From assembly GCF_004402495.1 (NCBI RefSeq), contig NZ_SOFH01000023.1, positions 426,021-490,020 on the forward strand: a stretch of 64,000 nt of DNA, in the 5' to 3' direction. The stretch is from Cryobacterium sp. HLT2-28 (lineage in GTDB: Bacteria; Actinomycetota; Actinomycetes; Actinomycetales; Microbacteriaceae). The position numbers and the translations under genes were made by a program. This document shows positions 60,032-64,000 of the stretch, in pieces (positions within the stretch are counted from its first letter, which is position 1; each line of letters starts with the position of its first letter). The notes under the pieces are model-generated. The model did not search any database, was not told the origin of the DNA, and worked only from the letters and a program-made list of their open reading frames with translations.

Positions 60032-62776
60032 ATGACAATAATCGACAAACCAGTCACCGAGTCACTTGCAACAACAATTGACACCCTGGTTAAAGGCGCG
60101 AGCGAAGCACTGCTCGAATATGCCAATTTCACGCAGGAACAGATCGACCACATCGTCAAGAAGGCGTCGGTAGCGGCCCTCAGCAAGCATGCCGAACTGG
60201 CTGTTCACGCTGTAGAGGAAACCGGCCGCGGCGTCTTCGAAGACAAGGCCGTGAAGAACCTCTTCGCATGCGAGCACGTTACGAACTCCATGCAGAACCT
60301 TAAAACAGTCGGCGTTATCAGCCACGACGAAATTACCGGCATCACCGAAATCGCCGAGCCGGTCGGTGTTATCTGCGGAATCACCCCGGTGACGAACTGC
60401 ACCTCGACCGCAATCTTTAAATCCCTTATCGCCCTCAAGACCCGCAACCCGATCGTGTTCGGCTTCCACCCCGCAGCACAGCAGTCCTCCGCTGCCGCCG
60501 CACGCATTGTGCGCGACGCGGCCATCGCCGCCGGCGCACCGAAGAACTGTATCCAGTGGATCGAAGTTCCTTCACTCGAAGCCAGCACCCTGCTGATGAA
60601 CCACCCGGGCGTGGCCACCATCCTCGCGACCGGTGGAAACGCCATGGTCCGCGCGGCCTACTCCTGCGGCAAGCCCGCCCTCGGTGTCGGCGCCGGCAAC
60701 GTGCCGGCGTTCATCGAGAAGAGCGCCAAGCTCAAGCGTGCCGTCAACGACGTCGTGCTCTCGAAGGCCTTCGACTACGGCATGATCTGCGCTTCGGAGC
60801 AGGCCGTCATCATCGAAGAGCCCCTCTACAACGAGGCCATGGCCGAGTTCAAGCTCCTCCACGCCTACCGGGTCACCCCGGCCGAGAAGACCATGCTCGA
60901 AGAGTTCATCTTCGGCGTGCAGGCCAACTCGGAGAACTGCGGCGGCGCCAAGCTGAACGCCTCCGTCGTCGGCAAGTCGCCGGTCTGGATCGCCCAGCAG
61001 GCCGGATTCACCGTTCCGGAAGACACGTCGATCATCCTGGTCGAGGTTGCAAGCGTTGGACCGCACGAGCCGATGACCCGCGAGAAGCTCGCCCCGGTCC
61101 TCGCCGTGCTGCACGCCAAGGACACCGAAGAAGGCATCTCGCTCTCCGAGCAGATGGTGGAATTCGACGGTCTCGGCCACTCGGGCTCGATCCACAGCGA
61201 GAACCCCGCGATCATCGAGGAGTTCGGCAAGCGCGTCAAGGCCGTTCGCATCATCACCAACGCCCCCAGCTCGCTCGGCGGCATCGGTGACATCTACAAC
61301 GCCTTCATCCCCTCGCTGACCCTCGGTTGTGGCTCGTACGGCCACAACTCCGTGTCGAACAACGTGTCGGCGATCAACCTCATCAACGTCAAGCGGATCG
61401 GTCGAAGGAACAACAACTTGCAGTGGTTCAAGGTCCCCGCCAAGACGTACTTCGAGCCGAACGCCATCCGTTACCTGACGGACATGCGCAACGTGGAACG
61501 CGTCACCATCGTCACCGACGCGACCATGACCAAGCTCGGCTTCGTCGACAAGATCCTCGACGTGCTCAACCGCCGCGAGAACCGCGTGTCGCTGCAGATC
61601 ATCGACAACGTGCTCCCCGAGCCGACCGTGTCCGCCGTCACCAAGGGTGCCGAAGAGATGCGGGCCTTCAAGCCCGACACGATCATCGCCCTCGGCGGCG
61701 GTTCGCCGATGGACGCCGCCAAGGTCATGTGGCTCCTCTACGAACACCCCGAAATCGAATTCTCCGACATGAAGGAAAAGTTCTTCGACGTGCGCAAGCG
61801 CGCGTTCAAGTTCCCCGACCTCGGTGAACTCGCCAAGCTCGTCTGCATCCCGACCACTTCGGGAACCGGCTCAGAGATGACACCGTTCGCCGTCATCACG
61901 GACGAGGTCAGCGGAGTGAAGTACCCGCTCGCCGACTACGCCCTGCTGCCGACCGTCGCGATCATCGACCCGTCGCTGACCGCAGCGATGCCGTCGTTCC
62001 TCGTCGCCGACTCAGGCTTCGATGCCCTGACGCACGCGACAGAGGCGTACGTCTCCGTCTACGCGAACGACTTCACCGACGGCCTCTGCCTGCACGCGAT
62101 CAAGCTCATCTTCGAGAACATCGCGATCAGCGCCAACGGCACGGCGAACAGCACGGATGCCGGCGTCATCAAGGCCCGCGAGAAGATGCACAACGCGTCC
62201 TCGATCGCCGGAATGGCTTTCGGTAACGCGTTCCTCGGTATTTGTCACGCGATGGCCCACGTCACGGGTGCGCAGCTCCACTTGATCCACGGTCGAGTGA
62301 ACGCCACGTACCTGCCGCACGTGATCCGTTACAACGGGCTCATCCCGACCAAGCTGACCAGCTGGCCCAAGTACGAGAGCTACATCGCTCCCGAGCGTTT
62401 CCAGCAGATCGCCAAGCACCTCGGCCTCCCGGCCTCGACGCCTGAAGAGGGCATCGAGTCCTACGCCCAGGCAGTCGAGAAGCTGCGCGACCAGGTCGGC
62501 ATCAAGCCGTCCTTCCAGGCACAGGGCGTCAACGAGGAAGACTTCATCGGTCGCCTCGACGCCCTCGCGATGGGCGCCTACGGCGACCAGTGCGCACCGG
62601 CCAACCCGCGCATGCCGATGCTCGCCGACATGAAGACCATCATGGAAGCCGCGTACTACGGCACCTCGTTCAAGGAGGTGCGCGCCAACCGCGCCGCCGT
62701 CGTGGACGAAGCGATCAAGACCGGCGCCGAAGAGCACGGCGACGCCAAGAAGCCCGCACGCAAGGCAGCCAAGTAG
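60032..62776 (+). CDS. adhE: bifunctional acetaldehyde-CoA/alcohol dehydrogenase
   Basis: The 914-residue protein joins an aldehyde dehydrogenase domain (about residues 1-440; catalytic Cys in DYGMICASEQAV) to an iron-dependent alcohol dehydrogenase domain (about 470-870; GGGSPMDAAKVMW, FDALTHATEAY, ICHAMAHVTGAQLHLIHG with the Fe ligands). It converts acetyl-CoA to ethanol via acetaldehyde, re-oxidising NADH, and usually forms spirosomes. The C-terminus ends in a Lys/Ala-rich tail (GDAKKPARKAAK). Fermentative use suggests growth under oxygen limitation. Confidence 0.95.
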   Translation: MTIIDKPVTESLATTIDTLVKGASEALLEYANFTQEQIDHIVKKASVAALSKHAELAVHAVEETGRGVFEDKAVKNLFACEHVTNSMQNLKTVGVISHDEITGITEIAEPVGVICGITPVTNCTSTAIFKSLIALKTRNPIVFGFHPAAQQSSAAAARIVRDAAIAAGAPKNCIQWIEVPSLEASTLLMNHPGVATILATGGNAMVRAAYSCGKPALGVGAGNVPAFIEKSAKLKRAVNDVVLSKAFDYGMICASEQAVIIEEPLYNEAMAEFKLLHAYRVTPAEKTMLEEFIFGVQANSENCGGAKLNASVVGKSPVWIAQQAGFTVPEDTSIILVEVASVGPHEPMTREKLAPVLAVLHAKDTEEGISLSEQMVEFDGLGHSGSIHSENPAIIEEFGKRVKAVRIITNAPSSLGGIGDIYNAFIPSLTLGCGSYGHNSVSNNVSAINLINVKRIGRRNNNLQWFKVPAKTYFEPNAIRYLTDMRNVERVTIVTDATMTKLGFVDKILDVLNRRENRVSLQIIDNVLPEPTVSAVTKGAEEMRAFKPDTIIALGGGSPMDAAKVMWLLYEHPEIEFSDMKEKFFDVRKRAFKFPDLGELAKLVCIPTTSGTGSEMTPFAVITDEVSGVKYPLADYALLPTVAIIDPSLTAAMPSFLVADSGFDALTHATEAYVSVYANDFTDGLCLHAIKLIFENIAISANGTANSTDAGVIKAREKMHNASSIAGMAFGNAFLGICHAMAHVTGAQLHLIHGRVNATYLPHVIRYNGLIPTKLTSWPKYESYIAPERFQQIAKHLGLPASTPEEGIESYAQAVEKLRDQVGIKPSFQAQGVNEEDFIGRLDALAMGAYGDQCAPANPRMPMLADMKTIMEAAYYGTSFKEVRANRAAVVDEAIKTGAEEHGDAKKPARKAAK

Positions 62777-62792
62777 GCCTGACCGCCCACTG

Positions 62793-62838
62793 AACGCAGA
62801 ACGGCCCCGCACCGAAAGGTGCGGGGCCGTTCTGCGTT
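62793..62838 (+). terminator. long terminator after adhE
   Basis: AACGCAGAACGGCCCCGCACC pairs over 21 bp with its complement around a GAAA loop. It ends the adhE transcript and may also act for the convergent gene. Confidence 0.88.
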
Positions 62839-62845
62839 CCCGCGT

Positions 62846-63562
62846 TCAGAGCCAGCGCGGCGGCGCAGGGACGTCCCCCGCGGCGGCAGATACTCCCAGT
62901 GAGCCTCTGCCGGCGGCCCAGGCGGTCAGGGCGGCGAGGGACCCGCGCAGCTGCACCCCCGCATCCGCAGCCCCGCTGGAGGCGCTCGCGGAGTCGGTCG
63001 GCGTCAGACGGATGCCCGGCTCGCCCCTGGCCTGCCAGGCGCCGGTGATGTCGCCGAGGATGCGCTCGAGCACCGGTGCCGGGATGTCCCGGAATGAGGC
63101 GCCCGTGTTCAGGTCGACCGCGTGGATCCACACCTCCCGGGTGCGCATCCACCGCGTTTCCGACGCGGGGACCATGGCGCCCTGGCCGTTCCGCACCGGG
63201 TGCTCCCACCGGGATTCGGGCACGTCACCCCAGCACGTGTCCAGGCGGGCCGCCGAGTCGGCGAAGAGTCGCCGCAGCGCGCCGGGGGCGAGGAGCGCGC
63301 CATCCCGGATCTCGGTGTTGCGCACCTCCGCTGAGGCGTACATCGGCGTCTCGACGCCGGTGGAGGCCCACTGGGCCAGCCGGCCGAGGGCGAGGGCGTT
63401 GTAGCAGACGTGGGCCACGACGTGGGCACGGGTCCAGCCGGGAAGCAGGGACTCCCCCGCCAGCGCGCCGTCCGGAAGTGCGTCGAGCCGGCGGCGGAAG
63501 AACTCGGTGCCGAGGCTGGCCGCCTGCACCGTGGCGGTCGGGTCAGACGGGCGCAGAGGCAT
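62846..63562 (-). CDS. maleylpyruvate isomerase-family mycothiol-dependent enzyme
   Basis: The 238-residue protein has the DinB-like mycothiol-S-transferase N-terminal domain: LLPGWTRAHVVAHVCYNALA with a His, and MRTREVWIHAVDLNTGASF with further metal His. Enzymes of this group use mycothiol as cofactor for isomerisation or detoxification. Substrate is unknown. Confidence 0.85.
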   Translation of the reverse strand: MPLRPSDPTATVQAASLGTEFFRRRLDALPDGALAGESLLPGWTRAHVVAHVCYNALALGRLAQWASTGVETPMYASAEVRNTEIRDGALLAPGALRRLFADSAARLDTCWGDVPESRWEHPVRNGQGAMVPASETRWMRTREVWIHAVDLNTGASFRDIPAPVLERILGDITGAWQARGEPGIRLTPTDSASASSGAADAGVQLRGSLAALTAWAAGRGSLGVSAAAGDVPAPPRWL

Positions 63563-63640
63563 TCAGCTCTCCCTGGATCACTGGAGGATCCCGGTTGACC
63601 GCCCCGCGCCTATCCTCGCAGGAGCGGCAGGGAACGAGAA

Positions 63641-63671
63641 AACCCCCGGAATCGCGAGGATTCCGGGGGTT
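63641..63671 (-). terminator. terminator of the first initiator tRNA
   Basis: ACCCCCGGAATC and GATTCCGGGGGT pair around GCGAG; on the minus strand TTTTCTCG follows. Confidence 0.88.
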
Positions 63672-63673
63672 AT

Positions 63674-63750
63674 TGGTTGCGGGGGCAGGATTTGAACCTA
63701 CGACCTCTGGGTTATGAGCCCAGCGAGCTACCGAACTGCTCCACCCCGCG
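63674..63750 (-). tRNA. tRNA-fMet (copy 1)
   Basis: CGCGGGG acceptor with C1-A72 mismatch, D arm, anticodon stem TGGG/CCCA with three G-C pairs and loop CTCATAA (CAT), T loop TTCAAAT, CCA encoded. These are initiator tRNA hallmarks. Confidence 0.94.
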
Positions 63751-63811
63751 CTACAAGATCTAATCTACCACAGCCCCGCTAGTGCACGGCCCAGGCGGCC
63801 GGGCATGAGAA

Positions 63812-63842
63812 AACCCCCGGAATCACGAGGATTCCGGGGGAT
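63812..63842 (-). terminator. terminator of the second initiator tRNA
   Basis: The same hairpin as after copy 1, with a one-base loop change (ATCACG for ATCGCG). Confidence 0.88.
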
Positions 63843-63844
63843 AT

Positions 63845-63921
63845 TGGTTGCGGGGGCAGGATTTGAACCTACGACCTCTGGGTTATGAGCCCAGCGAGCT
63901 ACCGAACTGCTCCACCCCGCG
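63845..63921 (-). tRNA. tRNA-fMet (copy 2)
   Basis: Identical to copy 1 over the mature length, 171 bases away, with its own terminator. Confidence 0.94.
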
Positions 63922-64000
63922 CTACAAGTACAAATTTACCACAGCCTCGCGAACCGGCCGACCACAACCCCCGTTTTCACTGGCCCCCGACGCCGAAACG

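Larger units (their letters stand above)
63641..63921. repeat. 171-bp tandem duplication of terminator plus tRNA-fMet
   Basis: The segment AAACCCCCGGAAT ... CACCCCGCGCTACAAG is repeated with 171-bp offset, identical in the tRNA and nearly so in the terminator, while the linkers (63760-63808) differ. Confidence 0.88.

Noticed and set aside
1..64000. CRISPR array
   Set aside because: The only regular direct repeats are the 19-bp, 15-bp and 171-bp ones described; none has the repeat-spacer form, and no cas gene is present.

Overview
The window is high-GC actinobacterial chromosome, most likely from a Microbacteriaceae genus such as Cryobacterium. Pointers are mycothiol-type chemistry, a DUF3039 gene next to pncB, the short DUF7882-type protein, polyprenol-phosphate-mannose synthesis, and dense operons with ATGA/GTGA overlaps. 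The genus is inference.

Layout. (1) 1-1682 and 14611-17809, minus strand: one Tad (Flp) pilus operon, tadA-tadB-tadC-small pilin-tadE-tadF/G-like, cut in two by a mobile element. (2) 1678-14640: a 12.96-kb integrated element carrying a large serine integrase, a cluster of perfect DnaA boxes, a chain of overlapping small genes with a DUF3631 P-loop ATPase and a WhiB protein, a phage-type small terminase, a frameshifted tape-measure gene, a tail-fibre-like protein with a C-terminal S74-like chaperone domain, a tRNA-Arg(UCU), and a tail of small orphan genes in mixed orientation. It has no visible large terminase, portal, capsid or lysis gene. It splits the small pilin gene; joining the two flanks at the inferred core restores a clean 58-codon reading frame. 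(3) 17.9-21.3 kb: 3-hydroxybutyrate dehydrogenase and an MHS-type transporter, divergent from a LysR regulator. (4) 21.4-26.2 kb: tRNA-Leu, two DedA proteins, a zinc-type CDF exporter, and murI-rph-rdgB. (5) 26.5-32.7 kb: FabF-like ketosynthase, pncB, DUF3039, and an ABC exporter whose ATPase carries a long Ala/Pro/Lys repeat region. (6) 33-41 kb: cell-surface glycopolymer genes (nucleotidyltransferase, TagG/TagH-like exporter, CDP-glycerol-type transferase, two GT2 enzymes, a CDP-alcohol transferase). (7) 41-49 kb: HtrA-like protease, secreted protein and lipoprotein, aminotransferase, old yellow enzyme, alpha/beta hydrolase, DUF7882, nitrilase-family amidase. (8) 49.4-53.9 kb: two-component system, GT39-type membrane protein and polyprenol-phosphate mannose synthase. 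(9) 54-59.8 kb: de novo NAD operon nrtR-nadA-nadB-nadC-nadS with a promoter overlapping a palindrome. (10) 60-64 kb: adhE, a mycothiol-dependent maleylpyruvate isomerase-like gene, and two tandem initiator tRNA genes in a 171-bp duplication.

The most unusual part is the 13-kb element: a phage-related element with its own candidate origin, a small terminase and a tape-measure gene but no head genes, sitting inside a pilin gene so that excision would switch the pilin back on. It could be a phage satellite or a decayed prophage. The sequence alone does not decide.
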